From Aeromicrobium choanae (GTDB taxonomy: Bacteria; Actinomycetota; Actinomycetes; Propionibacteriales; Nocardioidaceae), in contig NZ_LT796768.1 of NCBI RefSeq assembly GCF_900167475.1, positions 1,488,001-1,552,000 of the forward strand: a stretch of 64,000 nt of DNA, read 5' to 3'. Positions 55,658 to 64,000 of the stretch are shown piece by piece. The first letter of the stretch is position 1; each line of letters begins with the position of its first letter. The notes under the pieces are model-generated. The model was not told the origin of the DNA, did not search any database, and saw nothing but the letters and a program-made list of their open reading frames with translations. Made by a program: the position numbers and the translations under genes.

Positions 55658-56427
55658 CCGTCGACCTCCGCACCGAGGGCGGGGTGACGACGCTCACGTT
55701 CGCTTCCGGGCCGGTCAACCTGTACTCGTTGGAGCTCCATGACGAGTTCGACGCGGCGCTCGAGCGGGTCGAGGCCGACCCGCCGCGCGTGCTCGTGGTG
55801 CGCGCCGAGGGCAAGATCGTCTCCGGCGGCGTCGACGTGGCCCAGTTCCATGCGCGGAAGTCCAAGGTCGAGACCCGCGAGCTCTACGACCGGATGCTGG
55901 AGCTGCCCGAGCGCTTCGCGGCCCTGGACGTCCCGACGGTCTTCGTCGCCCACGGGCTGACCCTCACGTGGGCGTTCGAGGTGGCGCTGGCCTGCGACGT
56001 GCTGCTGGCGTCGGAGAAGGCGAAGTTCGGCCTCGTCGAGCGCGTCATCGGCCTCACGCCCACGATGGGCGGCACCCAGCGCCTCGCCGGGCGGGCCGGG
56101 GTGGCCCGCGCCAAGGAGTTCGTCTTCACCGGGACGCCGTACGACGCGGCCACCCTCGAGCGCTGGAACGTCGTCAATCGTGTCTTCGCCCCTGACGACC
56201 TCGACGCCGGCGTCGCCGCCTTCGCCGCCGACCTCGCCGCCGGCCCCACCCGCGCGTTTGGCGCCGCCAAGCAGATCCTGCGCGAGTTCGAGACCGGTGG
56301 CGTCCCCGGCTCCGTCGCCCGCACCACCGAGATCGCCGCCGAGCTCTTCGACACCGAGGACCTCCAGCACGGCATGGCGTCCTTCCTCGCCGACGGGCCC
56401 GGGAACGCCACGTTCGTCGGGCGCTGA
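55654..56427 (+). CDS. Enoyl-CoA hydratase/isomerase family protein
   Basis: A 257-residue crotonase-superfamily protein. The first oxyanion segment is AEGKIVSGGVDVAQFHARK. The second, usually GLALGGGFE, reads GLTLTWAFEVALACD, so its three glycines are replaced by Thr-Trp-Ala. The two Glu positions used by hydratases are both kept (WAFEV and FGLVERV). It may be an enoyl-CoA hydratase with altered acyl pocket, or a non-hydratase member. The GTG at 55654 overlaps the 35-residue frame. The substrate is unknown. Confidence 0.84.
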   Translation: MTVDLRTEGGVTTLTFASGPVNLYSLELHDEFDAALERVEADPPRVLVVRAEGKIVSGGVDVAQFHARKSKVETRELYDRMLELPERFAALDVPTVFVAHGLTLTWAFEVALACDVLLASEKAKFGLVERVIGLTPTMGGTQRLAGRAGVARAKEFVFTGTPYDAATLERWNVVNRVFAPDDLDAGVAAFAADLAAGPTRAFGAAKQILREFETGGVPGSVARTTEIAAELFDTEDLQHGMASFLADGPGNATFVGR

Positions 56428-56450
56428 CAGTTCGCGGAGAACACGGCGAT

Positions 56451-56485
56451 GGTCAAGGTCGCTTGACAGTCAAGTGACCTTGACC
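56451..56485. promoter_or_regulatory. 35-base palindrome at the XRE operon promoter
   Basis: A near-perfect palindrome with 17-base arms around one central base (56468) and a single mismatched pair (56461/56475). The arms read GGTCAAGGTC then CTTGAC on the left and GTCAAG then GACCTTGACC on the right. It spans the -35 of the promoter for the membrane-protein/XRE pair. A tandem TGACCT-TGACCT occurs on its right arm. It is the likely operator of the XRE protein. Confidence 0.78.
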
Positions 56486-56491
56486 TTACGG
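56463..56491 (+). promoter_or_regulatory. Promoter of the membrane protein/XRE pair
   Basis: TTGACA (56463-56468) is a perfect -35 and is followed at 17 bases by TTACGG (56486-56491), a weak -10. The -35 is centred in the 35-base palindrome, so regulation by a dimeric repressor is expected. Transcription would begin around 56498, 34 bases before the ATG at 56532. Confidence 0.6.
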
Positions 56492-56531
56492 TCGTCACGG
56501 CGCCGCGTGGCGCCGGGACGAGGGGAACGGC

Positions 56532-56993
56532 ATGTCGTTGGAGACGCAGCAGCGCAGCTACTGGGGGCGGGCGCGGTTCGGCGGGGGCACGGGGGTGCTG
56601 CTCGCGTCGTGCGTGGGGATCGCGTTGGCCGTGTCGGGGGCGATGGCGGCCTACGCGCTCACGGGCCTCGAGGGAACGCGGCAGGACGTGGTGCTGGTGT
56701 TCGCCTCCCTGGCGCTGCCGTCGGTGTTCGCGCTGGCCTGGGTCGCGCTGGTCGACCAGGCGTCGTTGCGCGACGCGGTGGACCGCCCCGAGGAGACGAT
56801 CGAGGTCCAGTGGGTCCGGCGTGCCCAGAGTGGGGCGTTCACCGACCTGCTGCTGCTCCTGGGCGTCACCCTGGTCGTCGGCGTCTTCGTCGACCTCGAC
56901 GTGTCGGCGCACGTCGCGCTCACCGTGGTCATCGCGTTCGCGATGGCCGACGCAGGCCTGCGGATGCTGTGGCTCAAGCGCCGGGACGGCTGA
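56532..56993 (+). CDS. Four-helix membrane protein of unknown function
   Basis: A 153-residue membrane protein with four hydrophobic helices (about residues 20-42, 55-75, 104-122 and 125-145) linked by short loops. A loop between helices 2 and 3 is charged (DRPEETIEVQWVRRAQSG). I do not recognise the family. It is encoded just before a small XRE regulator with TGATG overlap, in the arrangement of DUF2178-type or similar membrane-protein/Cro-like pairs. Together they may form a membrane-sensing switch; that is inference only. Confidence 0.75.
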   Translation: MSLETQQRSYWGRARFGGGTGVLLASCVGIALAVSGAMAAYALTGLEGTRQDVVLVFASLALPSVFALAWVALVDQASLRDAVDRPEETIEVQWVRRAQSGAFTDLLLLLGVTLVVGVFVDLDVSAHVALTVVIAFAMADAGLRMLWLKRRDG

Positions 56994-57196
56994 TGGACAA
57001 CCACGTCGTGCGCGTACGGGAGGAGCGCGGCTGGTCGCAGAAGCGGCTCGCCGACGAGCTCGGGGTGTCGCGCCAGACGGTGATCTCGATCGAGAAGGGG
57101 CGCTACGACCCGTCGCTGCCGCTCGCGTTCAGACTCGCTGCGGTGTTCGAGTGCCGGATCGAGGACCTGTTCGTCCCCGGCTCCGACGAGGCCTAG
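56993..57196 (+). CDS. Small XRE-family transcription regulator
   Basis: A 67-residue Cro/XRE helix-turn-helix protein. The domain is VREERGWSQKRLADELGVSR with recognition helix QTVISIEKGRYDPSL, followed by PLAFRLAAVFECRIEDLFVP, the typical ending of the YozG/transition-state-like small regulators. Its ATG overlaps the upstream stop by one base (TGATG). It probably represses its own operon by binding the palindrome at 56451-56485. This small type is often paired with one membrane protein of unknown function. Confidence 0.9.
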   Translation: MDNHVVRVREERGWSQKRLADELGVSRQTVISIEKGRYDPSLPLAFRLAAVFECRIEDLFVPGSDEA

Positions 57197-57200
57197 CGCC

Positions 57201-57536
57201 TCAGACGGAGGCGGTCTGGCGGCCGGCGTGCACGCGGTGCGTGGTGCGGCGCTCGGACCAGAACGACACCAGCGGGATGCAGGCCAGAACGATGACGCTG
57301 AGCATGTAGCCCCAGGACCACTTCTCGCGCAGCGTGAGGCGGGCGACCAGAACGATCAGCACCATGAAGAGGAAGCCGTGCAGCTGATCGATGACCAGGA
57401 AGGCGTCCTGGTTGCGGTTCCACCACGAGCCCGCGTCGGTGGCGTACTTGCCGATGAAGCCGGCCATCACGATCAGCAGGTTGAGGCCCACGATGGTCGC
57501 CATGACCTGGTAAGCGCGCAGGAGTCGGTCGTTCAC
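57201..57536 (-). CDS. DUF3817 membrane protein
   Basis: A 111-residue membrane protein of the DUF3817 family with three hydrophobic helices (about residues 11-30, 47-67 and 74-93). The family signature is the central DAFLVIDQLHGFLFMVLIVL. Function is unknown; members are common in actinobacteria and are sometimes found near cytochrome oxidase genes, matching the SURF1 gene nine bases upstream here. The stop is four bases from the convergent XRE gene. Confidence 0.88.
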   Translation of the reverse strand: MNDRLLRAYQVMATIVGLNLLIVMAGFIGKYATDAGSWWNRNQDAFLVIDQLHGFLFMVLIVLVARLTLREKWSWGYMLSVIVLACIPLVSFWSERRTTHRVHAGRQTASV

Positions 57537-57545
57537 CGCCCCAGA

Positions 57546-58280
57546 TTACCGATCGCGGCCAAGCACCATCTCGCGGGCCATCCGCCACCACATGAACAGC
57601 GCGAAGGCGGCGAAGACCCACCATTGCAGGCCGTATCCGAGGTTCCGGCCGCCGGCGGTCCAGGACACGTCGGACTCGGGCACGTCGGCGACCTCGAGCC
57701 CGCCGGCCACTGCGGCGTCGGTGGAGATCGCGAACCCCGACCACAGGTCGGCATACCCGAGCTCGTTCAGCAGCGTGGGGATCCGCACCGAGCCGATCGT
57801 GCGCGCGGTGGCGTCCCAGCCCGCGGCGGACTCCTCACCGGGCTGCAGCACGGCCTCGAAGGAGACCTCGCCGGCCGGCACCTCGGGGAAGGTGGCTGCG
57901 GGGCGAGGGGCCCAGCCCCGCACCACCATCAGCTGCGCGTCGTCGACCGTGACCGGGGCGAGCAGCCAGACGCCGTCCTCACCGTCGTGCTCTCGCCCGG
58001 TGACCCACAGCTGCTCCTCCGCGGGACGGAAGGTGCCGGTGACGGTGACCGGGCGCTGGTCCTGGTCGGTGGTGAAGATGTCGGTCGGGCTCCACACCGA
58101 CTCGAGGGCGACGGCGCCGGTGCTGCCCTGCTCGGCGCGCTCGTCCTCCTGGCGCTGGTCGTACGCGCCGAGCTGCCACGTGCCCATGAACAGGCAGAAG
58201 CCGATCGCCGCGATCGCGAACAGGTGCAGGCCGAGGACGGCCGGGCGGAACCACGCACCCACCCCCGGCCGGTCGTTCAC
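57546..58280 (-). CDS. SURF1 family protein
   Basis: A 244-residue membrane protein of the SURF1 family, which helps assemble the haem-a3 site of cytochrome c oxidase. It has a transmembrane helix near each end (about residues 12-33 and 216-234) flanking an extracytoplasmic domain. The family features [20 protein letters not shown] and [11 protein letters not shown] are visible, as is [20 protein letters not shown] at the C-terminus. The GTG at 58280 overlaps the glyA stop (GTGA), so it is probably cotranscribed with glyA. The long frame to 59645 shadows glyA. Confidence 0.9.
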   Translation of the reverse strand: MNDRPGVGAWFRPAVLGLHLFAIAAIGFCLFMGTWQLGAYDQRQEDERAEQGSTGAVALESVWSPTDIFTTDQDQRPVTVTGTFRPAEEQLWVTGREHDGEDGVWLLAPVTVDDAQLMVVRGWAPRPAATFPEVPAGEVSFEAVLQPGEESAAGWDATARTIGSVRIPTLLNELGYADLWSGFAISTDAAVAGGLEVADVPESDVSWTAGGRNLGYGLQWWVFAAFALFMWWRMAREMVLGRDR

Positions 58281-59554
58281 GAGGTGAACGGCTTGATGCC
58301 GGGGTACAGCGGGAAGCGCTCGGCCAGCACGGCCGTGCGCTTGCGCAGGCCGTCGATGTCGACCTCGCCGGGCTGCAGAGCCGCCGCGATGATCTCGGCG
58401 ACCTCGGTGAACTCCTCGGCGCCGAAGCCACGCGTGGCCAGGGCCGGCGTGCCGATGCGCAGACCGGACGTGACCATCGGCGGACGCGGGTCGTTCGGGA
58501 CCGCGTTGCGGTTCACGGTGATGCCGACCTCGTGGAGCCGGTCCTCGGCCTGCTGGCCGTCGAGCTCGGAGTTGCGCAGGTCGACGAGCACCAGGTGCAC
58601 GTCGGTGCCGCCGCTGAGGACCTGGACGCCCGCGGCCACCGCGTCGGCGGCGAGCAGCCGGTCGGCGAGGATGCGCGCACCCTCGATCGTGCGCTGCTGA
58701 CGCTCGGCGAACTCGGGCTGCAGGGCCATCTTGAAGGCCACCGCCTTGGCGGCGATGACGTGCTCGAGGGGTCCGCCCTGCTGGCCCGGGAACACCGCCG
58801 AGCGCATCTTCTTGGCGATCGTCTCGTCGTTGGTGAGGATCGCGCCGCCACGCGGGCCGCCGAGGGTCTTGTGCGTCGTGGTGGTGACGATGTGCGCGTG
58901 CGGGAGCGGGCTCGGGTGCAGGCCCGCGGCCACCAGGCCGGCGAAGTGGGCCATGTCGACCCACAGGATCGCGTCGACCTCGTCGGCGATCGCGCGGAAC
59001 GCGGCGAAGTCGAGCTGGCGCGGGTACGCCGACCAGCCGGCGATGATCACGCGGGGACGGTGCTCGATCGCGAGCGAGCGCACCTCGTCCATGTCGACCA
59101 GGCCGGTCTCGGGGACGACGTGGTAGGCGATCGGGTTGTACAGACGGCCCGAGAAGTTGAGCTTCATGCCGTGCGTGAGGTGACCGCCGTTGGCCAGGTC
59201 GAGGCCCAGGATCGTGTCGCCGGCGGTGGCGATCGCGTGCAGCGCGGCCGCGTTCGCCGAGGCGCCCGAGTGGGGCTGCACGTTGGCGTACTCGGCGTCG
59301 AAGAGCTGCTTGAGCCGGTCGATGGCCAGCTGCTCGACCTGGTCGACGAACTCGCAACCGCCGTAGTAGCGCTTGCCGGGGTAGCCCTCGGCGTACTTGT
59401 TCGTGAGCACGCTGCCCTGCGCCTCGAGGGCTGCGACGGGAGCGAAGTTCTCCGAAGCGATCATTTCGAGCGTCGTCTGCTGGCGGCCCAGCTCGGCGTC
59501 GAGGAGCGCGGCGATGTCGGGATCGAAATCGGCGAGATGCTGGTCGTGGCTCAT
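58277..59554 (-). CDS. glyA: Serine hydroxymethyltransferase
   Basis: A 425-residue PLP enzyme that interconverts serine and glycine while charging tetrahydrofolate with a one-carbon unit. The active-site lysine lies in [15 protein letters not shown]. Other blocks are [32 protein letters not shown] and [15 protein letters not shown]. The start is ATG at 59554 ([12 protein letters not shown]); the 1307-codon frame to 62200 is chance read-through antisense to the ABC genes. Its minus-strand -10 may be TATCCT (plus 59566-59571), close to the ATG. SURF1 follows with GTGA overlap. Confidence 0.97.
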   Translation of the reverse strand: MSHDQHLADFDPDIAALLDAELGRQQTTLEMIASENFAPVAALEAQGSVLTNKYAEGYPGKRYYGGCEFVDQVEQLAIDRLKQLFDAEYANVQPHSGASANAAALHAIATAGDTILGLDLANGGHLTHGMKLNFSGRLYNPIAYHVVPETGLVDMDEVRSLAIEHRPRVIIAGWSAYPRQLDFAAFRAIADEVDAILWVDMAHFAGLVAAGLHPSPLPHAHIVTTTTHKTLGGPRGGAILTNDETIAKKMRSAVFPGQQGGPLEHVIAAKAVAFKMALQPEFAERQQRTIEGARILADRLLAADAVAAGVQVLSGGTDVHLVLVDLRNSELDGQQAEDRLHEVGITVNRNAVPNDPRPPMVTSGLRIGTPALATRGFGAEEFTEVAEIIAAALQPGEVDIDGLRKRTAVLAERFPLYPGIKPFTS

Positions 59555-59707
59555 GGTCCGAGGATATCGCCCGCTCCGCACGCCCAGATCCGCGCGCCCC
59601 CTCCGGGCGTAACCAAAACGCAACCTCGCTGCGGATGGCCCCCACCGCGCGACGGGAGTAGCGTCACAGCGAGTGTCCGGATGGTGGACACCGAAGGGGA
59701 GGAACAC

Positions 59708-61294
59708 ATGAACTCGATGCGGCGACGCGTCACCACTGTGGCGACCGCGGCCCTGGCCGGATCCGTCCTGGCAGCGTGCGGGGCAGGACAGAACAACGAC
59801 GACGACAGCGACGCCAGCCTGATCGTGGGCACCACCGACAAGGTGGTCTCGATCGATCCGGCCGGCTCGTACGACAACGGCTCGATGGCGGTGCAGACGC
59901 AGGTCTACCAGTACCTCCTCAACTTTCCCGCGGGCAGCACCGAGCTGACCCCGGACGCGGCCGAGAAGTGCGACTTCGAGGAGCCCACGGTCTACGTGTG
60001 CACCATGAAGTCCGGCCTCAAGTTCGGGAACGGCAACGAGCTGACCGCCTCGGACGTGGCCTTCTCGTTCCAGCGCATCGTCGACATCAACGACCCCAAC
60101 GGTCCGGCCTCGCTGCTCGGCGCCATGAAGAAGGTCGAGGCCCGCGACGACACGACGGTGGCATTCACGCTCGCCGCGCCGAACGACCAGACCTTCGCGC
60201 AGGTCCTCGTGACCTCTGCCGGCCCGATCGTCGACGAGGAGACCTACCCCGCCGACAAGCTGCTCGACGACGACGCGGCGGTCGAGGCCAACGCCTTCTC
60301 CGGCCCGTACACGATCGGCGAGTACAAGAAGAACGAGCTGGCCGAGTTCAAGGTCAACCCCGACTACGACGGCACCTACGGCGAGCCGAAGTCGGACGTG
60401 ACGATGCGCTACTACGCCGACTCGAACAACCTCAAGCTCGACGTGGAGAAGGGCGACATCGACGTCGCCTACCGCTCGCTGACCCCGACGGACATCGACA
60501 GCCTGAAGAAGTCCGACGACGTCACGGTCCACACCGGCCCCGGTGGCGAGCTGCGCTACATCGTGTTCAACCTCAAGACGATGCCCGGCGACGACGACGC
60601 GCAGAAGCAGGCCGTCCGCCAAGCCACCGCGTACCTGGTGAACCGCGACGAGATCTCCTCCGAGGTCTACAAGGGCACCTACACGCCGGCCTACTCGGCC
60701 GTCCCCGAGGGCCAGGTCGGCGCGACCGAGGCGTTCAAGGACAAGTACGGCGACGCGCCCGACCCGGCCGCCGCGAAGAAGGTCCTCGACGACGCCGGCG
60801 TCTCGACGCCCGTCGAGCTGAACCTGCAGTGGAACCCCGACCACTACGGCGGCAGCTCCGACCATGAGTACCAGGCCGTCAAGCGCCAGCTCGAGGAAGG
60901 CGGGCTCTTCACCGTCAACCTGCAGTCGACGGAGTGGAACACCTACTCCGAGGAGCGCGTGAAGGACGCCTACCCGGCGTTCCAGCTGGGCTGGTTCCCG
61001 GACTTCCCGGACCCCGACAACTACCTGACGCCGTTCTTCGCGCCGAACAACTTCCTCCAGTCGCACTATGAGGACGACGCGATGACGAAGCTGCTCGACG
61101 AGCAGAGGGTCGACGCCGACGCCGCCTCGCGCGAGGCCAAGCTCGCCGAGGCGCAGGAGATGGTGGCCGACCAGGTGCCGATCCTGCCGCTGCTGACCGG
61201 CGCGCAGGTCGCGGTGGCCGGCAAGGACGTGCAGGGCGTGAGCGACACGCTGGACCCGTCGTTCAAGTTCCGGTTCGCGTCGCTGTCGAAGTAA
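59708..61294 (+). CDS. ABC transporter peptide-binding lipoprotein (SBP5)
   Basis: A 528-residue extracytoplasmic solute-binding protein of family 5 (dipeptide, oligopeptide or nickel). The signal peptide [20 protein letters not shown] ends in lipobox LAAC, so it is lipid-anchored. The SBP5 signature area includes [20 protein letters not shown] and [13 protein letters not shown]. The C-terminal part [20 protein letters not shown] matches the family's ligand-contact region. The ATG at 59708 follows GGGGAGGAACAC. It is the first gene of an ABC importer with two permeases and an ATPase, with a hairpin before the permease. Confidence 0.95.
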   Translation: MNSMRRRVTTVATAALAGSVLAACGAGQNNDDDSDASLIVGTTDKVVSIDPAGSYDNGSMAVQTQVYQYLLNFPAGSTELTPDAAEKCDFEEPTVYVCTMKSGLKFGNGNELTASDVAFSFQRIVDINDPNGPASLLGAMKKVEARDDTTVAFTLAAPNDQTFAQVLVTSAGPIVDEETYPADKLLDDDAAVEANAFSGPYTIGEYKKNELAEFKVNPDYDGTYGEPKSDVTMRYYADSNNLKLDVEKGDIDVAYRSLTPTDIDSLKKSDDVTVHTGPGGELRYIVFNLKTMPGDDDAQKQAVRQATAYLVNRDEISSEVYKGTYTPAYSAVPEGQVGATEAFKDKYGDAPDPAAAKKVLDDAGVSTPVELNLQWNPDHYGGSSDHEYQAVKRQLEEGGLFTVNLQSTEWNTYSEERVKDAYPAFQLGWFPDFPDPDNYLTPFFAPNNFLQSHYEDDAMTKLLDEQRVDADAASREAKLAEAQEMVADQVPILPLLTGAQVAVAGKDVQGVSDTLDPSFKFRFASLSK

Positions 61295-61309
61295 CGGACA
61301 CCCGGGACC

Positions 61310-61344
61310 GGGGTCCCGGCACGCACTGCGCGTGCCGGGGCCCC
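61310..61344 (+). terminator. Hairpin between binding protein and permease
   Basis: GGGGTCCCGGCACGC (61310-61324) and GCGTGCCGGGGCCCC (61330-61344) form a 15-pair stem with one G-T wobble and a 5-base loop. It sits 16 bases after the binding-protein stop and 26 bases before the permease start. No T-run follows, so partial termination or 3'-end protection of the binding-protein message is more likely than full stop, allowing more binding protein than permease. Confidence 0.6.
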
Positions 61345-61369
61345 GCTTCCACGTAGGCAGGAGCACAGC

Positions 61370-62452
61370 GTGACCACTGACGTCCTCGTCGCCGCCGACG
61401 CACCGTCGGCCGAACCACCCGGCCGCCGCGGGGGGCTGAGCCCGCTCGCGCGCTACCTGCTGATCAGGCTGGCGCTGATCATCCCGATGCTGTGGGTGCT
61501 GGTCACCCTGGTCTTCTTCCTGATGCGGGTGATCGGTGACCCGATCACCGCGGCGCAGGGCGGCCGCCTGACCCCCGACCAGATCGCCGAGCGCAAGGCC
61601 GAGGCCGGCCTCGACCGGCCGATCATGGTGCAGTACTTCGAGTACCTCTGGAACATCCTGCACGGTGACTTCGGCACGACGCTGACCGACAACCGTGAAG
61701 TCACCGACATCCTCATCGTCAACGGCGCCGCCACGCTGGAGCTCTCGTTCTGGGCCCTGATCGTGGCCTTCTCCATCGGCATCCCGCTGGGCCGCATCGC
61801 CGCCCGCCACCGCGACCGCTGGCGCGACGTCCTGCTGCGACTGTTCGCGATCGTCGCCTACGCCGCGCCCGTCTTCTTCGTCGGCCTGCTGCTGAAGCTG
61901 GCCGTCGCCCCGTTCGGCTGGCCCACCTCGGGCCGGGCCTCGACCGCCACCGAGCTGACGCTGGCGAAGGTCGAGCCGCAGACCAACATCATGATCATCG
62001 ACGCCATCTTGTGGGGCGAGCCCGAGTACATCTGGGACGTCCTGCAGCACGCCGTCCTGCCGGCCATCGCCCTCGGCATGCTGACGGGCGGCATCTTCCT
62101 GCGCCTCGTGCGCGTCAACCTGCTGCAGACGATGCGCGCCGACTACGTGACCGCGGCGCGCGCCCGCGGCGTCTCGGAGCGCCAGGTCGAGCGCAAGCAC
62201 GCCTTCCGCAACGCCCTCGTCCCCGTGGTCACGGTCATGGGCATGCAGATCGCCATCCTGCTCGGCGGCGCCGTGCTGACCGAGACCACGTTCGAGTGGA
62301 AGGGCATCGGCTACGAGCTGGCCCAGTACCTGATCCGTCGCGACTTCCTCGCCGTGCAGGGCATCGTCACCGCCATCGCGTTCATCGTGTGCATCGCGAG
62401 CTTCCTGATCGACGCCATCGTGGCGCTCGTCGACCCCCGAGTGAGGTTCTGA
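61370..62452 (+). CDS. ABC transporter permease, DppB type
   Basis: A 360-residue integral membrane permease of the oligopeptide/dipeptide family (DppB/OppB). It has an N-terminal tail of about 25 residues, six transmembrane helices, and the EAA loop near [20 protein letters not shown], which contacts the ATPase. Family features also include [20 protein letters not shown] after the first helix, the large extracytoplasmic segment of this group. The GTG at 61370 follows AGGAGCACAGC. The stop overlaps the next gene by one base (TGATG). Confidence 0.94.
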   Translation: MTTDVLVAADAPSAEPPGRRGGLSPLARYLLIRLALIIPMLWVLVTLVFFLMRVIGDPITAAQGGRLTPDQIAERKAEAGLDRPIMVQYFEYLWNILHGDFGTTLTDNREVTDILIVNGAATLELSFWALIVAFSIGIPLGRIAARHRDRWRDVLLRLFAIVAYAAPVFFVGLLLKLAVAPFGWPTSGRASTATELTLAKVEPQTNIMIIDAILWGEPEYIWDVLQHAVLPAIALGMLTGGIFLRLVRVNLLQTMRADYVTAARARGVSERQVERKHAFRNALVPVVTVMGMQIAILLGGAVLTETTFEWKGIGYELAQYLIRRDFLAVQGIVTAIAFIVCIASFLIDAIVALVDPRVRF

Positions 62453-64000
62453 TGCGCTACCCCGGCCGCACCGTCATCCAGCAGTCCCACGGCCTGCAGC
62501 GCTTCATGCTGCTGCTGGGCTTCGGGCTGATCGTGCTCTTCCTCGTCCTGGCGATCTTCGCGCCGTGGATCGCGCCGTACGACTTCAATCAGGTGCGCGG
62601 TGAAGACGGCGTCCTGTTCGGCACGCAGCAGCCGCCGAGTGCCGACCACCTGTTCGGCACCACCGTCGGCGGGGCCGACGTGCTGTCGCGGGTGGTCTAC
62701 GGAGCGCGCACGGCCGTCGAGGTCATCGTCCTGGCCGTGCTCGTCTCGAGCCTGATCGGCGTGCCGCTGGGACTCGTCTCGGGCTACCTCGGCGGCGCGC
62801 TCGACAAGACGCTCCTGCTCGTGATGGACGCGCTCTACTCGTTCCCGTCGCTGCTGCTGGCGATCGTGGTGTCCATCGTCGTCTCGGGCGGATCGAGCGG
62901 CGCGCTGGGTGGCATCGCCTCGGCGGCGATCTCGATCACCGTCATCTTCATCCCGCAGTACTACCGCGTGATCCGCAACGCCACCGTCTCGGTCAAGACC
63001 GAGCCGTACGTGGATGCGGCGAAGGTCGTGGGCGTGCGCACACCACGGATCCTGTTCCGGCACATCCTGTCGAACGTGGCGCAGACCCTGCCGGTCATCG
63101 CCACGCTGAACGCCTCCGAGGCCATCCTGACCCTGGCCGCGCTCGGCTTCCTGGGCTTCGGCATCGAGCCGTCGGCCGCGGCCGAGTGGGGCTACGACCT
63201 CAACAAGGCGATGCCCGACGCGACGAACGACATCTGGTGGACGGGGCTCTACCCGGGCTTGGCGATCGTGCTGGTCGTGCTGGGCGTGACCCTGATGGGC
63301 GAGAGCCTCAACGACATCACCAACCCGCTGCTGCGCACGCGCGCGGCCGACAAGGGCGAGGGCGAGCTGGAGATCGAGCTGGCCGAGGACCTCAGCGCCG
63401 CTCCGGAGATCATCGATTCCACCGAGACCGCGCCGATCAGCGCACCCGGGTCGATCGAGACCCGGCGAACAGCCGTGCTGTCCCTGTCCGACCTCCGGGT
63501 GAGCTTCGGCACCGACGCCGGCCGCGTGGTGGCGGTCGACGGCGTGGGCTTCGACGTCGCCCCCGGCGAGGTCGTCGCGGTCGTCGGCGAGTCCGGCTCG
63601 GGCAAGTCGGTCACGTCACGGGCCGTCATGGGTCTGCTTCCGAGCACGGCGAGCGTCGACGGATCGGCGGTGCTCCACACCAGCGGAGACGCCCGTCGCG
63701 AGCTGATCGGGATGACGCCGCAGGAGCTGCGCCCGATCCGTGGCGACGAGATCTCGATGGTCTTCCAGGAGCCCGGGACCGCGCTCGACCCGGTCCGGAC
63801 CGTCGGCTGGCAGGTCGTCGAGGCGATCCGCGCGCACCGCCAGACCAGCAAGGCCGAGGCGCGCAGCCGAGCGATCGAGCTGCTCGAGCTGGTGGGCCTG
63901 CCCGATCCGCAGAAGCGCGTCGACTACTACCCGCACCAGCTCTCGGGCGGCCAGAAGCAGCGCGTGGTGATCGCGATCGCCATCGCGTGCGAGCCCGACG
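62452..64000 (+). CDS. Fused DppC permease / ATP-binding protein, 3' end missing
   Basis: A continuous frame of at least 516 codons joins a DppC-type permease to a DppD-type ATPase. The permease part (residues 1-300) has five to six helices and the EAA loop [20 protein letters not shown]. After a Glu-rich linker (about 300-335, [13 protein letters not shown]) the ATPase begins at [12 protein letters not shown], with Walker A GESGSGKS near residues 379-386, Q-loop [13 protein letters not shown] and signature LSGGQKQR near 496. The Walker B aspartate and rest lie beyond the window. The ATG overlaps the first permease stop (TGATG). Permease-ATPase fusions are known in actinobacterial peptide importers. 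Confidence 0.92.
   Translation, partial: MRYPGRTVIQQSHGLQRFMLLLGFGLIVLFLVLAIFAPWIAPYDFNQVRGEDGVLFGTQQPPSADHLFGTTVGGADVLSRVVYGARTAVEVIVLAVLVSSLIGVPLGLVSGYLGGALDKTLLLVMDALYSFPSLLLAIVVSIVVSGGSSGALGGIASAAISITVIFIPQYYRVIRNATVSVKTEPYVDAAKVVGVRTPRILFRHILSNVAQTLPVIATLNASEAILTLAALGFLGFGIEPSAAAEWGYDLNKAMPDATNDIWWTGLYPGLAIVLVVLGVTLMGESLNDITNPLLRTRAADKGEGELEIELAEDLSAAPEIIDSTETAPISAPGSIETRRTAVLSLSDLRVSFGTDAGRVVAVDGVGFDVAPGEVVAVVGESGSGKSVTSRAVMGLLPSTASVDGSAVLHTSGDARRELIGMTPQELRPIRGDEISMVFQEPGTALDPVRTVGWQVVEAIRAHRQTSKAEARSRAIELLELVGLPDPQKRVDYYPHQLSGGQKQRVVIAIAIACEPD

Noticed and set aside
58277..62200. 1307-codon minus-strand frame starting in the ABC genes
   Set aside because: Only the 425-codon glyA part is real. 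The rest is antisense to the binding protein and permease; the glyA start at 59554 gives the normal N-terminus.

Overview
The window is chromosomal DNA of a high-GC actinobacterium (roughly 70 percent GC by eye, not counted). Three things point to the Actinomycetota, probably Propionibacteriales/Nocardioidaceae: an Fe-S WhiB protein, CrgA, and the FhaA-FhaB-PstP-RodA-PbpA-PknB cluster. A Nocardioides/Aeromicrobium-type genome is my best guess, but no rRNA is present to settle it. About 65 genes are packed with very short gaps. No gene-free stretch exceeds 300 bases, and I see no prophage, transposon, CRISPR array or restriction system.

Layout. 1-7.6 kb: the end of nth, a Nudix hydrolase, a MarP-type membrane protease, a holin-like membrane protein, acetyl-CoA synthetase, a Cof-type HAD phosphatase and serS. 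7.7-14 kb: a PAP2/diacylglycerol-kinase fusion, a GH65 disaccharide phosphorylase with its beta-phosphoglucomutase, a DUF5926 protein and a RsbW-like ATPase. 14-21.4 kb: rhodanese, a TetR-MMPL exporter pair, a CPBP protease, HU, aat, a phosphotransferase and an EcsC protein. 21.5-26.4 kb: a leucine-degradation unit (HMG-CoA lyase and both methylcrotonyl-CoA carboxylase subunits) under a divergent TetR regulator. 26.3-34.9 kb: an EamA transporter, a Nudix hydrolase, a lipoprotein, an MFS drug exporter with its TetR, a secreted nuclease-like protein, a YigZ protein, a methyltransferase, a crotonase and a MerR regulator with a cobalamin-binding domain. 35-45.3 kb: a WhiB3-like regulator with a DUF4235 protein, then the glycogen operon glgP-glgB-glgC-glgA-glgX. 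45.6-55.5 kb: tRNA-Leu(CAG) and the cell-wall/division kinase cluster, followed by DUF881, crgA, rhomboid and cyclophilin genes, an order close to the origin-proximal region of mycobacteria. 55.5-64 kb: a tiny membrane peptide, a crotonase, a membrane protein with an XRE regulator, DUF3817, SURF1, glyA, and a dipeptide-type ABC transporter whose second permease is fused to its ATPase and runs out of the window.

How the genes work together. Central carbon storage is prominent: complete glycogen synthesis and breakdown, plus a phosphorolytic disaccharide route. Growth and division control is the second theme (kinase, phosphatase, FHA readers, SEDS/PBP pair, CrgA). Three TetR genes and one XRE gene each sit beside a palindrome that overlaps or adjoins their promoters, so most local regulation looks self-contained. 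Many neighbours share ATGA, GTGA or TGATG stop/start overlaps, implying translational coupling.

Nothing here is clearly a new biological system. The items most worth checking are three tiny reading frames (29, 12 and 35 codons), two of them locked to both neighbours by stop/start overlaps; a 35-bp palindrome at the XRE operon; a cluster of GTTTCCCC palindromes before acs; and a crotonase with a rewritten oxyanion-hole segment.
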